Assembly (NCBI RefSeq): GCF_000009625.1
Contig: NC_002678.2
Span: 4,000,001 to 4,064,000 of the forward strand
Direction: 5' to 3'
Length of the DNA: 64,000 nucleotides
DNA from: Mesorhizobium japonicum MAFF 303099
GTDB taxonomy: Bacteria > Pseudomonadota > Alphaproteobacteria > Rhizobiales > Rhizobiaceae
Positions within the stretch are counted from its first letter, which is position 1, and every line of letters begins with the position of its first letter. The translations under genes and the position numbers were made by a program. Below the pieces are notes generated by a model. It worked only from the letters and a program-made list of their open reading frames with translations. It was not told the origin of the DNA and searched no databases. Below are positions 19,291 to 28,791 of this stretch, piece by piece.

Positions 19291-19710
19291 ATGATCAACG
19301 TGAAGCAGCTCGCCCATGTCTGTATCTTCGCGCATGATCTGGAAGCGACGCGAAGCTTCTACCGCGACGTGCTCGGCATGGACACAAGGTTCAATTTCCT
19401 GCGCGACGGCAAGATTTTCGGCTTCTACCTCGATTGCGGCGGCCGCAGCCATGTCGAGGTGTTCCAGAAGGATGCCACCACCTATAGCGAACTCAACCAG
19501 ATCAACCATTTCTGCCTTGAGGTCGAAAACATCGACGCGGCGATCGCCCACATCAAGTCGAAGGGCGTCGACGTCACGGCCAAGAAGCATGCCTGCGACG
19601 ACACCTTTCAGGCCTGGATACGCGATCCCAACGGCGTGAAGATCGAGCTGTTCGAATACACCGCCAAAAGCGCGCAGTTCATCGGCGGCGACCGCATCGC
19701 CGACTGGTGA
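19291..19710 (+). CDS. VOC-family (glyoxalase-like) protein
   Basis: This is a 139-residue single vicinal-oxygen-chelate domain: a beta-alpha-beta-beta-beta repeat with LAHVCIFAHDLEATRSFYRDVLGMDTRF, SHVEVFQ, INHFCLEVENIDAAIAHIKSKGVDV and IRDPNGVKIELFEY. His9, Glu56 and the late Glu in KIELFE are plausible metal ligands. The ATG at 19291 directly follows a GTG; both fit. It is 30 bp downstream of folC and probably cotranscribed. The reaction is unknown: lyase, dioxygenase or resistance-type members look alike. Confidence 0.85.
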   Translation: MINVKQLAHVCIFAHDLEATRSFYRDVLGMDTRFNFLRDGKIFGFYLDCGGRSHVEVFQKDATTYSELNQINHFCLEVENIDAAIAHIKSKGVDVTAKKHACDDTFQAWIRDPNGVKIELFEYTAKSAQFIGGDRIADW

Positions 19711-19721
19711 CTAGACATGCT

Positions 19722-20135
19722 TCAGAAATTCCATGGTGAGATCAGGTCCAGGCTGGTGGTGCCGAAGTCGTTGAGATTTCGGGTTGCCAGCCGGCCTCCA
19801 TTCACGCGCGCTATCGCCGCGATCATGCCATCGGGAGCCGACATGCCGGGACCTTGGCGTGTCGCGGCCCCCATGATCGCGCCGTAAGCCAAGGCAGCCT
19901 CTTCCGTCAGTCCAAAAATCCGGTCAGCAAATCGATGCCGCCATCGGGAAAGTCCCTGTTCCAGCCGATCCGCACGCTCGTCAGGTCGTATCTTTTGAAT
20001 ACCGAAGGCGATTTCAGCAATCGTCACCGTGGGAAGCGCCAGTTCGGCGTCATTGCGCACAAGCCACGCCAGCACGGCTGGATCCGGGGTCTTCTTCAGA
20101 GACTCCGAAATCACGTTGGTATCGACGAAAATCAA
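19722..20135 (-). CDS. vapC: PIN-domain toxin ribonuclease
   Basis: This is a 137-residue PIN-domain endoribonuclease of a type II toxin-antitoxin system. The acidic metal-binding residues are Asp5 (MIFVDTNVISE), Glu41 (TIAEIAFGI), Asp102 (SAPDGMIAAIA) and Asp123 (RNLNDFG). The start overlaps the antitoxin stop by 4 bases, so it is coupled. This subgroup (FitB/VapC-like) cleaves tRNA or rRNA and is neutralised by its partner. It converges with the VOC gene. Confidence 0.92.
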   Translation of the reverse strand: MIFVDTNVISESLKKTPDPAVLAWLVRNDAELALPTVTIAEIAFGIQKIRPDERADRLEQGLSRWRHRFADRIFGLTEEAALAYGAIMGAATRQGPGMSAPDGMIAAIARVNGGRLATRNLNDFGTTSLDLISPWNF

Positions 20136-20380
20136 TGCTCAATTCCTGAATGAAGCTCGCGACCCTCGCGAATAACTTTCTCCAGATCGATGTCGACGCC
20201 ACTGCTTGCGGTCAGGCTGGCATAGAAGGTGGAGGCGGGTTCGCGGCCAGCTTCACGAATCTCGTAGGATTCAAGCGCGCGTTCGACCACGTCGGCTATC
20301 GAGCGGTTCTCGCGACGAGCAAGCCTATGAGCCAGGTCACGTGCCTTTGCGCTGCGGACTGAGAGCTGTGGTTCGGCCAT
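20132..20380 (-). CDS. vapB: VapB-type antitoxin
   Basis: This 82-residue partner of the PIN toxin has an N-terminal DNA-binding segment (MAEPQLSVRSAKARDLAHRLARRENRSIADVVERALESYE) of the ribbon-helix-helix/Rv0623-like type, and a flexible C-terminus (DIDLEKVIREGRELH) that should wrap the toxin. The ATG at 20380 has AAGGGAG upstream at ideal spacing; longer in-frame starts lack one. Such antitoxins normally repress their own promoter, here expected in 20381-20450. Confidence 0.88.
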   Translation of the reverse strand: MAEPQLSVRSAKARDLAHRLARRENRSIADVVERALESYEIREAGREPASTFYASLTASSGVDIDLEKVIREGRELHSGIEH

Positions 20381-20477
20381 GTCAAACTCCCTTCCGAGGG
20401 ACATAGACCGATGCGTGCCTGCCATCATGATGGCAGATGATGGCGTGCCATCACTCCGATCAGCGTTCAACGGCGCA

Positions 20478-20759
20478 TTACTTCAGCTCGATCTCGATAA
20501 AAGCATATTCGCCGTCATTGGCGCTGATGACGTCGTGTTCGACGCCCTCCTTGCGAAAATAGGGCGCGCCTTTCTTCATCTCGGCGAAAGTTTCGCCGTC
20601 CTTGGTCACCAACTTCACCTTGCCGTCCATCAGCGGCACGACGACATAGTCGTGGCCATGGCGATGCCAGCCGGTGTTGTCGCCGGGCTGGAAGCGGTAT
20701 TCGGTGACGATGACGCGCTCATTGTCGATGAAGACGGTGGCCTTGGCGGATCCGGTCAT
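20478..20759 (-). CDS. Small cupin-domain protein
   Basis: This is a 93-residue single cupin barrel. Motif 1 is GDNTGWHRHGHDYVVVPLMDGKVKL with the metal-ligand His pair and a third His; motif 2 is around APYFRKEGVEHDVISANDGEYAFIEIE. The ATG at 20759 follows CAGGAGAGCGAC. No partner gene suggests a substrate. It lies between vapBC and trxA, with a repeat and the trxA terminator upstream. Confidence 0.85.
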   Translation of the reverse strand: MTGSAKATVFIDNERVIVTEYRFQPGDNTGWHRHGHDYVVVPLMDGKVKLVTKDGETFAEMKKGAPYFRKEGVEHDVISANDGEYAFIEIELK

Positions 20760-20862
20760 GTCGCTCTCCTGTTTCTGCCGCCAGCAGAAGACATGGCGTG
20801 CCCTGATGTGAGGGCCAGAGCGGCCCAGCGCATGACCCAGCGGATCATGAGCCATCCAACTG

Positions 20863-20904
20863 CTACAGCGTCCTCTGCGCATCCAAGGATGCGCGGCGCT
20901 GTAG
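20863..20904. repeat. Nested palindromic repeat (CTACAGCG type)
   Basis: Outer arms CTACAGCG (20863-20870) and CGCTGTAG (20897-20904) enclose inner arms GCGCATCC (20877-20884) and GGATGCGC (20887-20894). This double-armed form is typical of short intergenic mosaic repeats in rhizobia. It lies between trxA and the cupin gene. Confidence 0.75.
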
Positions 20905-20919
20905 GTGACGCCAACAAAA

Positions 20920-20941
20920 AGCCCGGCGCGATGGCCGGGCT
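20920..20941 (-). terminator. Rho-independent terminator of trxA
   Basis: On the minus strand AGCCCGGC and GCCGGGCT form a perfect 8-bp stem with a 6-base loop, followed by TTTTGTTG. It lies about 80 bp past the trxA stop. Confidence 0.85.
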
Positions 20942-21021
20942 CTTGCTATCGGGAATTTCAAAGCATTCCAAGAAAAGTGTGAAGCGGTTTTCTGTCCGGA
21001 ATTGCGTCTAAACAGAGAGGA

Positions 21022-21345
21022 TCAGAGGCTGCCATTGATCCAGTGCGACAGCGCGGTCTTCGGCGCGGCGCCAACCTTCATGTCGGCCACTTCGCCGCCC
21101 TTGAAGATCATCAGCGTTGGGATCGAGCGCACGCCGAACTGCGCGGCAAGCTCGGGGTTCTCATCGATGTTGAGTTTGGCGATCTTGATCTTGGCTCCGA
21201 GTTCAGTGGCGATGTCTTCGAGCGACGGCGCGATCTGCTTGCAGGGGCCGCACCATTCCGCCCAGAAATCGACCACCACCGGTACGTTGGCGTTGAGCAC
21301 GTCAGCCTGGAAATTGTTCTTGTCGACCTTGACGGTGGCACCCAT
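21022..21345 (-). CDS. trxA: Thioredoxin
   Basis: This is a 107-residue cytoplasmic thioredoxin with active site WCGPCK (Cys32, Cys35), the buried Asp26 (VVDFWAEWC) and the cis-Pro motif [11 protein letters not shown]. It reduces protein disulfides with electrons from thioredoxin reductase. The ATG at 21345 ([12 protein letters not shown]) follows AAAGGAATT; an in-frame upstream extension looks spurious. It is 77 bp downstream of addA's start-distal end (the addA stop is at 21423), in the common rhizobial order addB-addA-trxA. Confidence 0.96.
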   Translation of the reverse strand: MGATVKVDKNNFQADVLNANVPVVVDFWAEWCGPCKQIAPSLEDIATELGAKIKIAKLNIDENPELAAQFGVRSIPTLMIFKGGEVADMKVGAAPKTALSHWINGSL

Positions 21346-21422
21346 GCGGAAAATTCCTTTCGAGAGTTCTTTGTCGCACCAAATGTGGTGGTTATCTAGC
21401 CCTTCTTCAAGCAGGTCTTGTG

Positions 21423-24400
21423 TCACGCTCCCGTGAGTCGGGCAAGGGCGTCATCCATGACATGGGCGGGCAGTTCGATCAGCCTTGGCGCTTCGGTGAA
21501 CAGAAGGGCCGCCTTCACCTCGCGCCCGGGGTAAAGCGGCTGCAGCAGGGCGCGATAGAGTGCGAGCTGCAGCAGATAGGCCGGGGGAACTTCGGCCAAA
21601 GAGACGGGCGCCGGGCGGTTGGTCTTGTAGTCGACGATCGAAACCGTGTTCGCCGTCACCGCCAGCCGGTCGATCTTGCCGGAAATCGAGCGCGTTTTGC
21701 CCCTGACTTGCAGGCTGCCCATGATCGCCACTTCGGCGCGCGAGGAGAGCGCGAACAATTGGCCGAGGCGTGGGTCGACGAGGATGGCGATGACCGACGC
21801 CAGGGCCTTTTCCCGCTCTGACGGCGGCCAAGCGGCACCCGTTCGCGCGAGATAACGCTCGGCCGCGCCTTGGCGTTCACCCTCGGCAATGCCGGGCAGC
21901 ACCTGCAGCAGCTTGTGCAAGGCGAGACCGCGCAGCACGGCAAAGCCGGGCTCGGCATCGGCGTCCAGCACCGGTGAAGCCTTGTCGACGACCGCTTCCT
22001 TGCCTTCGTCGATCAGCGCCGAGGCGCCGGACGGCGACAGCGGCCGCGGCAGGTCCTCGAAGGGCGGCAAGGGCCGGAACAGGGTCGCCGGCAACGGACC
22101 GAAAGCATCGGCCTGCCGCGCCTGTTCATCGGCGCTCACCGCGACAGGCGGCAGCCTGGTGACGTGGAAACGGTGCACCGGCTCGCCGCCGGCGGGATGC
22201 GGACGCTGTTCAATTTCCGGCGCGCCGGTCAGCGCGCGGCTGACGATCGAATGCCAGGTGCCGGTGTTCGGCGCCCGCTTGCCATGATAGCCGCAGACGA
22301 TCAGCCGGTCCTCGGCGCGGGTCATGCCGACATAGAGCAGCCGACGGTATTCGTCGTCGGCAAGTTCGCGGGCACGGGTGGCTGCCGCCTTCGAGAAGCC
22401 GTTGGCGACATCGCTGGCCGAACGCCAGAGATAGCCCTTGCCGTCAAAATTGCGGCCCGAGCCGCCGAACGACATCAGGCGCGGCAGATGCTGGTCGCTG
22501 AACGGGGCGGAACCGCCATCGACCAGGAACACCACCGGCGCCTCCAGGCCCTTGGCGGCGTGCACGGTCATGACGCGAACCTCGTCGCGCGTCTGGTCCA
22601 TCTCGCGCTTGATCTCGGGCCCGGCATTTTCCAGCGTCGACAGGAAGGCTTCCAGCCCGGGCAGGCCGGTCCGTTCCTCGGCAAGACAGAAGCTCAGGAA
22701 TTCGTCGAGAATATCCCCGGCTTCCGGCCCAAGCCTCGCAATCATCCTTTTACGCACGTCATCACGCGCCAGCAGGCCGGCATAGAGTTCGAACACCGGC
22801 TTGAAGGCGGCCTCGTCAGCCCAGGCGTCGAGTTGCGCGACAATCTTCGCCAGGCGCTCGCTTTCACCGGCGTGCTGGCGCAGCGACGCGGCCAGCGACA
22901 GGCCGGGCGGCCTTTGCGCGGCGAGCGTGAACAGTGCCTCCTCCGGCAGGTCGAAGATCGGGCTGCGCAGCACGGCCGCGAGCGACAGATCGTCCTGCGG
23001 CTGGAGCAAGAGATGGCCGAGCGCGATCAGGTCCTTGACCGCGATGTGGCCGGGCAGGCTCAGCCGGTCGGCGCCGGCAACCGGAATATCGCGGCGTTTC
23101 AAGGCGCGGGTCAGCGCATGGACAAAACTGTCGCGCTTGCGCACCAGCACCAGCACGTCGCCCGGGCGCAGCCGCTTGCCGCGGCCTTCGATGATCTCGC
23201 CCTTGCCGATCCAGCCGGCAATGGTCGCCGCGACATTCTCGGCGACGCGCACCGCCGGCGCATGGGCGTGGTCGATGGCTTGCGCCCAGTCGTCGGGCTC
23301 GTCGACGACGTCGGCGCCGATCGATGGCCAGACCTCGACATAGCCCGGCGCATCGGTGCGGATGGCCTTGTGGCTCAGCGGATCGGGATCATGGCTGATG
23401 CCGCGCCGCACGACGGGATCGGCAAAGACGCGGTCGACGGCGGCCAGAACGTCGTCGGTCGAACGGAACGACCAGGTCAGCTTGAGGTCGGCGAAGGACG
23501 CCTCGGCATCGCGCACCCGGCCGGCGAACAGCAGCCGGCTGTCGGCGAAGGAATCCGGCGCGGCTCCCTGGAAGGAATAGATCGACTGCTTTTCGTCGCC
23601 GACGGCAAACACCGTGCGGTGGACCCGGTCGCGCGCGCCGAAGCCGGCGAAAAATTCCTCCGCCAGCCGCTTCACCACCTCCCATTGATCCGGACTGGTG
23701 TCCTGCGCCTCGTCGAGCAGGATGTGGTCGATGCCCTGGTCGAGCTTGTATTGCACCCACGGGCCGGCATCGGGCCGCGCCAGGAGGTTGACCGTGCGGG
23801 TGATCAAATCGTTGAAGTCGAGAAAGCCGCGGCTGCGCTTCAGCACGTCATAGCGCGCGATCAGCCAGTCGGCGATGGTCAGTGCCGCGCGTGTGCCTTC
23901 CAGCATGCGGAACAGCGCCAGCCGGTCGACGGTTTCGATGATGGCGCTTGCAGCCGAGACATAGCGCTCGGCGAGGTCCGGCAGCCGGTCGGTCAGCGCT
24001 TTCTTGAAGGCCTTCGCCGAGTCATAGGGATCGCCATCGGTCTTGAGGAAGGCCCTGGCGAGCAATTGCAGGCGGCGAATGGGATCGCTCTCGGCAAAAG
24101 CCTGGCGCGCATAGGGCAGGATGTTGTTCAGCACCGATCTGGCATCGGTTGATTCGGCGGCCTGGGCGAAGCCGGCAAAATAGTCCGGCAGGAAGCCCGG
24201 CAGCGGCCAGACCGATGCTGCAATTCCTTCGGCGGTCTGGCCAGGGCGGAAATGGAATTCATCGAACAAAGGCTGGAAGCCGTCACGCCCGACCGCGTCG
24301 AGGAATTGACGCAACCCGTCGCGCTTGCGCACGATCTCGCCGAGCAGGGCATCGAGACCGGCTTCGCCGCCCCGTTCCAGCACGGTGGCGAACGCATCGG

Positions 24401-24935
24401 CCAGATCCGGGTTGCCGGCAGCCGTGCCGGAGATCATCTCGCGGCGCGCGGCGGCGAACAGCGATGCCTCCATCTGGCCGTCAAGCATCTCGAAATGGGC
24501 CGGGATGTTGGCTTCGAGCGGGAACTGGTGGAGCACCGATTCGCAGAAGGCGTGGATAGTCTGGATCTTCAGCCCGCCCGGCGTTTCCAGCGCCTCGGCG
24601 AACAGGCGCCGCGCCCGGCGCATGGTGTCGCGGTCAGGGCGGCGCCCTTCCAGCGCCTCGATCTTCGCGGCCAGCTCGGCATCGCCGAGCACCGTCCACT
24701 CCGACAGCGTGGAAAAGACCCGGTTCGACATGTTGGCGGCGGCGGCGCGCGTATAGGTCAGGCACAGGATCTTCGACGGGTCGGTGCCGTTGAGCAGCAG
24801 CCGGATGACGCGCTGGGCCAGCACATGGGTCTTGCCGGAGCCGGCATTCGCCGACACCCAGGCGGAATTCTGCGGATCGGCGGCGCGGGCCTGGCTGTTG
24901 GCAGTGTCGCTCGGGATGGGATAGGCCTTCTTCAT
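21423..24935 (-). CDS. addA: Double-strand break repair helicase-nuclease AddA
   Basis: This is a 1170-residue UvrD-like helicase with a C-terminal RecB-family nuclease, the AddA half of the alphaproteobacterial AddAB enzyme that resects DNA ends for RecA. The Walker A motif is at residues 31-36 ([16 protein letters not shown]), motif II is [12 protein letters not shown], UvrD motifs continue through [19 protein letters not shown] and [13 protein letters not shown], and the nuclease has [10 protein letters not shown] near the end. The ATG at 24935 overlaps the addB stop by 4 bases. A longer open frame extends upstream within addB but lacks homology. Confidence 0.96.
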   Translation of the reverse strand: MKKAYPIPSDTANSQARAADPQNSAWVSANAGSGKTHVLAQRVIRLLLNGTDPSKILCLTYTRAAAANMSNRVFSTLSEWTVLGDAELAAKIEALEGRRPDRDTMRRARRLFAEALETPGGLKIQTIHAFCESVLHQFPLEANIPAHFEMLDGQMEASLFAAARREMISGTAAGNPDLADAFATVLERGGEAGLDALLGEIVRKRDGLRQFLDAVGRDGFQPLFDEFHFRPGQTAEGIAASVWPLPGFLPDYFAGFAQAAESTDARSVLNNILPYARQAFAESDPIRRLQLLARAFLKTDGDPYDSAKAFKKALTDRLPDLAERYVSAASAIIETVDRLALFRMLEGTRAALTIADWLIARYDVLKRSRGFLDFNDLITRTVNLLARPDAGPWVQYKLDQGIDHILLDEAQDTSPDQWEVVKRLAEEFFAGFGARDRVHRTVFAVGDEKQSIYSFQGAAPDSFADSRLLFAGRVRDAEASFADLKLTWSFRSTDDVLAAVDRVFADPVVRRGISHDPDPLSHKAIRTDAPGYVEVWPSIGADVVDEPDDWAQAIDHAHAPAVRVAENVAATIAGWIGKGEIIEGRGKRLRPGDVLVLVRKRDSFVHALTRALKRRDIPVAGADRLSLPGHIAVKDLIALGHLLLQPQDDLSLAAVLRSPIFDLPEEALFTLAAQRPPGLSLAASLRQHAGESERLAKIVAQLDAWADEAAFKPVFELYAGLLARDDVRKRMIARLGPEAGDILDEFLSFCLAEERTGLPGLEAFLSTLENAGPEIKREMDQTRDEVRVMTVHAAKGLEAPVVFLVDGGSAPFSDQHLPRLMSFGGSGRNFDGKGYLWRSASDVANGFSKAAATRARELADDEYRRLLYVGMTRAEDRLIVCGYHGKRAPNTGTWHSIVSRALTGAPEIEQRPHPAGGEPVHRFHVTRLPPVAVSADEQARQADAFGPLPATLFRPLPPFEDLPRPLSPSGASALIDEGKEAVVDKASPVLDADAEPGFAVLRGLALHKLLQVLPGIAEGERQGAAERYLARTGAAWPPSEREKALASVIAILVDPRLGQLFALSSRAEVAIMGSLQVRGKTRSISGKIDRLAVTANTVSIVDYKTNRPAPVSLAEVPPAYLLQLALYRALLQPLYPGREVKAALLFTEAPRLIELPAHVMDDALARLTGA

Positions 24936-27900
24936 GCCTCCCCTCCCTCGTCGCCGGCATCGCCGCCGGCCGACCATTCGAGCACACGGGCGAGATGGTC
25001 GTAATCGCCATCTGTCTCGCCCTCGCGAAACGGCAGCGCGCGCGACAGATAGCCGGTCTGCGGGTCGGTATAATGGATCAGCAGCTTTTCCAGCCGCGCC
25101 CAGGCCTCTTCGGCAAGATCTGCGGCGGTCCGTGGCTGGCGGTTGTGCTCGAGGATGGACTCCTCGAACACCTCGCCATTCGGCTTCAGCCTGATGAAGG
25201 CCAGCTGCGACGGCTCGCGCGCGCCCAGATCCTTGAAGGCGCCACGCCGCAGCAGCGCGCCTTCCAGCGCCAGCTGCGGCGCCAGCAGCGTGTGCGCCTG
25301 CGCCTTGGAGGGCGAGGAACCCGTCTTGTAGTCCAGAATATCGGCCATGCCGCCGGCCAGCAAATCGACGCGGTCGGCGTAGCCGGACAGCGTCACGCCG
25401 GACTGGCCGACGAGGGTCTTGCCGGCACGCTCCTCGGCATGACGCCGGGTGACGGCATCGGCACGCGTGCGCTCCCATTCGACGATGTTGGCGGCGAGCT
25501 TTTCGAAGCGCGGCCACCACACCGCCTCGACGTCGGCCGGAAGGGCGGCTTCGACAAAGCAGGCGCGGCCAGCGGCGATGAGACCGGCCAGCGCGTCGGG
25601 CGCGCGCGGATCGGCCACCTCAGACGAGAACAGATGCAGGATGGCGTGGAACAGCGTGCCGCGCTCGGCCGCGCCGGGATCGCGGATAAGCGCATCGAGT
25701 GGCATCAGACCGAGGATCCGCCTTGCATAGACGGCGTAGGGATCGCGGCGCAAACTCTCGATCTCGGTGACCGAGAAATGCGTCGGGCGCACCGCCAATG
25801 GCGGCTTTGGCTGCGGCCGCGGCGCGAAATCCTGCTTCGCCCCGGTATCGAGCTCGCGTGCCCAGGCAAGCAGCTCGTCGCCGCGCCGGCGCAGGGTTGC
25901 CGCCTGATCATTGCCGATGAAGGTGAGCAGCCGCTGCAGCCAGCGCGACGGCACGGCCGGCGCGTCGCCTGAGCGCGCCGAGCGGGCCAGCACGACGTGT
26001 CGCGCGCCCATGGCCATCTGGAAATCATGCGCGGCAAGGCCGATGCGCCGCTCCGGCGGTTCGAGATCGATGCCGGTCTTCATCAGCCGCGACATGAAGC
26101 GGTCGCTCTCCGGCTTGCGCGGCCAGACCCCTTCGTTGAGCCCGCCGATGACCAGCATGTCGACATCCTGCAGGCGCGCTTCGAGCGCACCCCATATGGC
26201 GATGTTCCTGTCGGTGCCTTGCGCCGGCTTGACCGTCTCGGGCGCGATCAGCGCGTCCATCACGTCGGGCCATTCGCTCGCCGCGAATGACAGCGATGCC
26301 GAAGCAGCGACCAGCCCGCGCAGCAATTCAGCGAGCTTTTCACCGGCGTCGCCGGCATAGAGCTCGGCCAGGCCGCCATCGGCGGAACGGCCGAGATTTT
26401 CCAAAGCCACGACGCTGGCTTGGACCAGCGCGGCGAGATCGGCATTCGCATGGCCGCGAAACGCCGAAAGCGGCGCCAGCGCTTCCGTCAGCCGTGCGAG
26501 CAAACTCCGCGCATCTTCGATAGAGCGCACGGTGAGACGGGAAAACCAGAAGGGCGGCCGGCTGTCATCGCCGAGGCCGATGAGACGGTTTTCGAACAAT
26601 TCCGGCAGCGAAACGATATCAGGGCGGCCGGTACCGCCGCGCAGTGCCACCAACTCGACCAGTTCCGCTGCATGGCGCACGGCAGCCCGCTCCAGGCCGA
26701 GGCCGAGCAGCGGGTGCTTGAGCAGCGACAAAAGGCCGACCGGATCGCCCGGCCGGAACACCGCTTCCAGCGCCAATCGGAGCAGGCTGGCCGCCGGGCT
26801 GTTGGCGAGCGGCGTGCCGCCGGAATCGTCGGCAACCACGCCGAAGCGCTTGAGCTCCACCGCAACGCGCCGCGCCAGCGCGCGGTCGCCGGTGACGAGC
26901 GCGGCCCTTTGGCCGGGCTGTTCGACGGCCTGCTTCAGCGCAACGGCGATGGCGACGGCTTCATCACGTTCGCTGGCTGCTTCCAGCAGCGTCACCTCGC
27001 CAAACGCACCGGCAATGTCGGATGCCGAAAACCCGCTGCGCGTCTCGGCCCACAATTCGGTGGTCTCGGCCGGCCGCAGCGCCTCGCCGACAAGCGCGGC
27101 GCGAAGCGCAAGCTGCGGCTCGGCCGCGCCGACCTCCTCGACATCCGAGCGCAGGACGCCGATCTTGCCGATCAGCCTGGCCAGGCCATATTGCGGGTGG
27201 CCAAGCACGGCCGGGCGCGCGCCGGGGGCGACAAGCGCCTGGAAGGACGCTTCGTCCAGCGTCCGGTCGAGACCGGGCAGCACGATGGCGCCGCCGGGCA
27301 GGCGGGAGATCACGGCAAGCAGTTCGGCCGTGGCGGGTATCGAGCCGGTCGAGCCGGCGGCGATGACCGGGCCGGCCGGCGGATTGCGCCGCAGCCGCGC
27401 CGCCTCGGCGCGGATCAGCGCGCTGCGATGCGCGGCCGGATTGGAGCGGTCGCTCTCGCTCAGGAATTTCGGCCAGGCATCGGTAACGATGCCGAGGAAT
27501 TCGAGCGTCACCTGCCACCAGCCGGCAAGATTGCCGGTCACCAAATCGGCGAGCTTGGTCCAGTCGGTGCCTTCGGTCTCGATCTCGTCCATCAGCCCAG
27601 CCAGATCGCGCGCCAGCCAGATCGCGTCGGCGGTGGAAGCGGGGATGACGATTTCCTCGGCGAAAAGCTTGGCCACGTGCTCCGGCAGCCGGCGTTTCCA
27701 CGCCCGCACCAGTGACGTCAGCAGCAACAGGCGTTCGGTCGCCGAGATCGGCGGCGCGAGATCGATCGCCGCCGATGGTTCGGCGTCGAACAGGGCTTCG
27801 TCCTCGTCGAATTCGCCGAGCGGGCGGATGACCGGCAGGATCGCCGAGCCGCCGCCGCCGCGTCCCTTCAAACTGTCGACGAAGACACCGCGCAGGGCGC

Positions 27901-28066
27901 GCGCGGCACGACGCGTCGGCACATAGATGGTGACATCGGCCAGAGCGAGCGGATCGCCGTCGAAACGAAATCCCGGGACCAGCCGGCCGGCAAGCAGCGC
28001 CTCGGCCAGCGTCGGCAGGAACGGCGCTCCGGGGGGGATAGAGAAAACGCGGCTCGAGCCGCTCAT
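24932..28066 (-). CDS. addB: Double-strand break repair protein AddB
   Basis: This is the 1044-residue partner of AddA, with a degenerate helicase-like N-terminal part (VTIYVPTRRAARALRGVF at about 45) and a C-terminal RecB-like nuclease domain (AERGTLFHAILHLF, then ADRVDLLAGGMADILDYKTGSSPSKAQ). In alphaproteobacteria AddB is the scaffold and second nuclease. The ATG at 28066 (MSGSSRVFSIPPG) overlaps the stop of the nucleotidyltransferase gene by 4 bases. The unit murU-addB-addA is thus translationally coupled. Confidence 0.95.
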   Translation of the reverse strand: MSGSSRVFSIPPGAPFLPTLAEALLAGRLVPGFRFDGDPLALADVTIYVPTRRAARALRGVFVDSLKGRGGGGSAILPVIRPLGEFDEDEALFDAEPSAAIDLAPPISATERLLLLTSLVRAWKRRLPEHVAKLFAEEIVIPASTADAIWLARDLAGLMDEIETEGTDWTKLADLVTGNLAGWWQVTLEFLGIVTDAWPKFLSESDRSNPAAHRSALIRAEAARLRRNPPAGPVIAAGSTGSIPATAELLAVISRLPGGAIVLPGLDRTLDEASFQALVAPGARPAVLGHPQYGLARLIGKIGVLRSDVEEVGAAEPQLALRAALVGEALRPAETTELWAETRSGFSASDIAGAFGEVTLLEAASERDEAVAIAVALKQAVEQPGQRAALVTGDRALARRVAVELKRFGVVADDSGGTPLANSPAASLLRLALEAVFRPGDPVGLLSLLKHPLLGLGLERAAVRHAAELVELVALRGGTGRPDIVSLPELFENRLIGLGDDSRPPFWFSRLTVRSIEDARSLLARLTEALAPLSAFRGHANADLAALVQASVVALENLGRSADGGLAELYAGDAGEKLAELLRGLVAASASLSFAASEWPDVMDALIAPETVKPAQGTDRNIAIWGALEARLQDVDMLVIGGLNEGVWPRKPESDRFMSRLMKTGIDLEPPERRIGLAAHDFQMAMGARHVVLARSARSGDAPAVPSRWLQRLLTFIGNDQAATLRRRGDELLAWARELDTGAKQDFAPRPQPKPPLAVRPTHFSVTEIESLRRDPYAVYARRILGLMPLDALIRDPGAAERGTLFHAILHLFSSEVADPRAPDALAGLIAAGRACFVEAALPADVEAVWWPRFEKLAANIVEWERTRADAVTRRHAEERAGKTLVGQSGVTLSGYADRVDLLAGGMADILDYKTGSSPSKAQAHTLLAPQLALEGALLRRGAFKDLGAREPSQLAFIRLKPNGEVFEESILEHNRQPRTAADLAEEAWARLEKLLIHYTDPQTGYLSRALPFREGETDGDYDHLARVLEWSAGGDAGDEGGEA

Positions 28067-28791
28067 TGCATCTCGGCTAGCGCGCCGGCGACGGCTTCTT
28101 CCGCCAGCGGAATGGCATCGGGCGTGCCGACGGTGATCCAGTGGCCGTGCATCGGCATGCCGAACAGGCGGCCGGCGGCGATGGCCTTGTCGAAATAGGC
28201 ATTGAGCGAATGCGGTTCGGCCGATGCATCCTTGAACAGGCGAGGGTGAATGATCGCCGCTCCGGCATAGATCAGCCCCGCAGGGTCGCCTTTTGAACGC
28301 CGCAAGGCGCCGTCCGGCGCCACCAGGAAGTCGGTGCTGCCACAATGTCCTGTCGCTTGATGGAGATCAGCCAGCATCAGCAGAATATCCATTTTCGCGG
28401 CGTCCCACGCAAGGGCGAGCCGGCCGAGATTGAGCGGGCCGTGGTCGATCCAGAACGTGTCGGCGTTGAGGATGTAGAAGGGTTGCTCGCCCAGTTCCGG
28501 CAGCGCCTTGACGATGCCGCCGGCCGAATCGAGCAGCCGGTCGCTCTCATCGGAAATGACGATCCGCGGGGCGCTGCGCGCCGCGACATGGGCGACGATC
28601 TGTTCGGGAAGATAGTGGACGTTGACGACGGCCTTGGCGACGCCGGCGGCGGCGAGGCTGTCGAGCCCCCAGTCGAGCAAGGTCTTGCCGGCGATCCTGA
28701 CCAGCGGCTTCGGGATCGTGTCGGTGATCGGCCGCATGCGCTTGCCGAGCCCGGCGGCAAGGACGATGGCAGTGTCCGGTCTTGCTGTCAC
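28063..28791 (-). CDS. murU: MurU-like nucleotidyltransferase (MurNAc-1-phosphate uridylyltransferase)
   Basis: This is a 242-residue sugar-1-phosphate nucleotidyltransferase. The signature AIVLAAGLGKRMRPITDTIPKPLVRIAGK gives the nucleotide-binding loop and catalytic Arg/Lys; FYILNADTFWID has the metal Asp; the end HWITVGTPDAIPLAE is typical. It sits directly after an AmgK-type kinase. In Pseudomonas putida AmgK phosphorylates MurNAc at C1 and MurU makes UDP-MurNAc, bypassing MurA, the fosfomycin target. Adjacency supports the same route here. A mannose-1-phosphate guanylyltransferase is the alternative. Confidence 0.85.
   Translation of the reverse strand: MTARPDTAIVLAAGLGKRMRPITDTIPKPLVRIAGKTLLDWGLDSLAAAGVAKAVVNVHYLPEQIVAHVAARSAPRIVISDESDRLLDSAGGIVKALPELGEQPFYILNADTFWIDHGPLNLGRLALAWDAAKMDILLMLADLHQATGHCGSTDFLVAPDGALRRSKGDPAGLIYAGAAIIHPRLFKDASAEPHSLNAYFDKAIAAGRLFGMPMHGHWITVGTPDAIPLAEEAVAGALAEMQ

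Noticed and set aside
22164..24152. Long plus-strand open frame of 662 codons opposite addA
   Set aside because: It lies wholly antisense to addA, is rich in Arg/Gly/Gln with no domain pattern, and is typical of antisense frames in GC-rich coding DNA.
21423..25520. addA read with an extra 195 N-terminal codons
   Set aside because: The extension overlaps addB out of frame and has no homology; the ATG at 24935 gives the canonical AddA start and a 4-base overlap.
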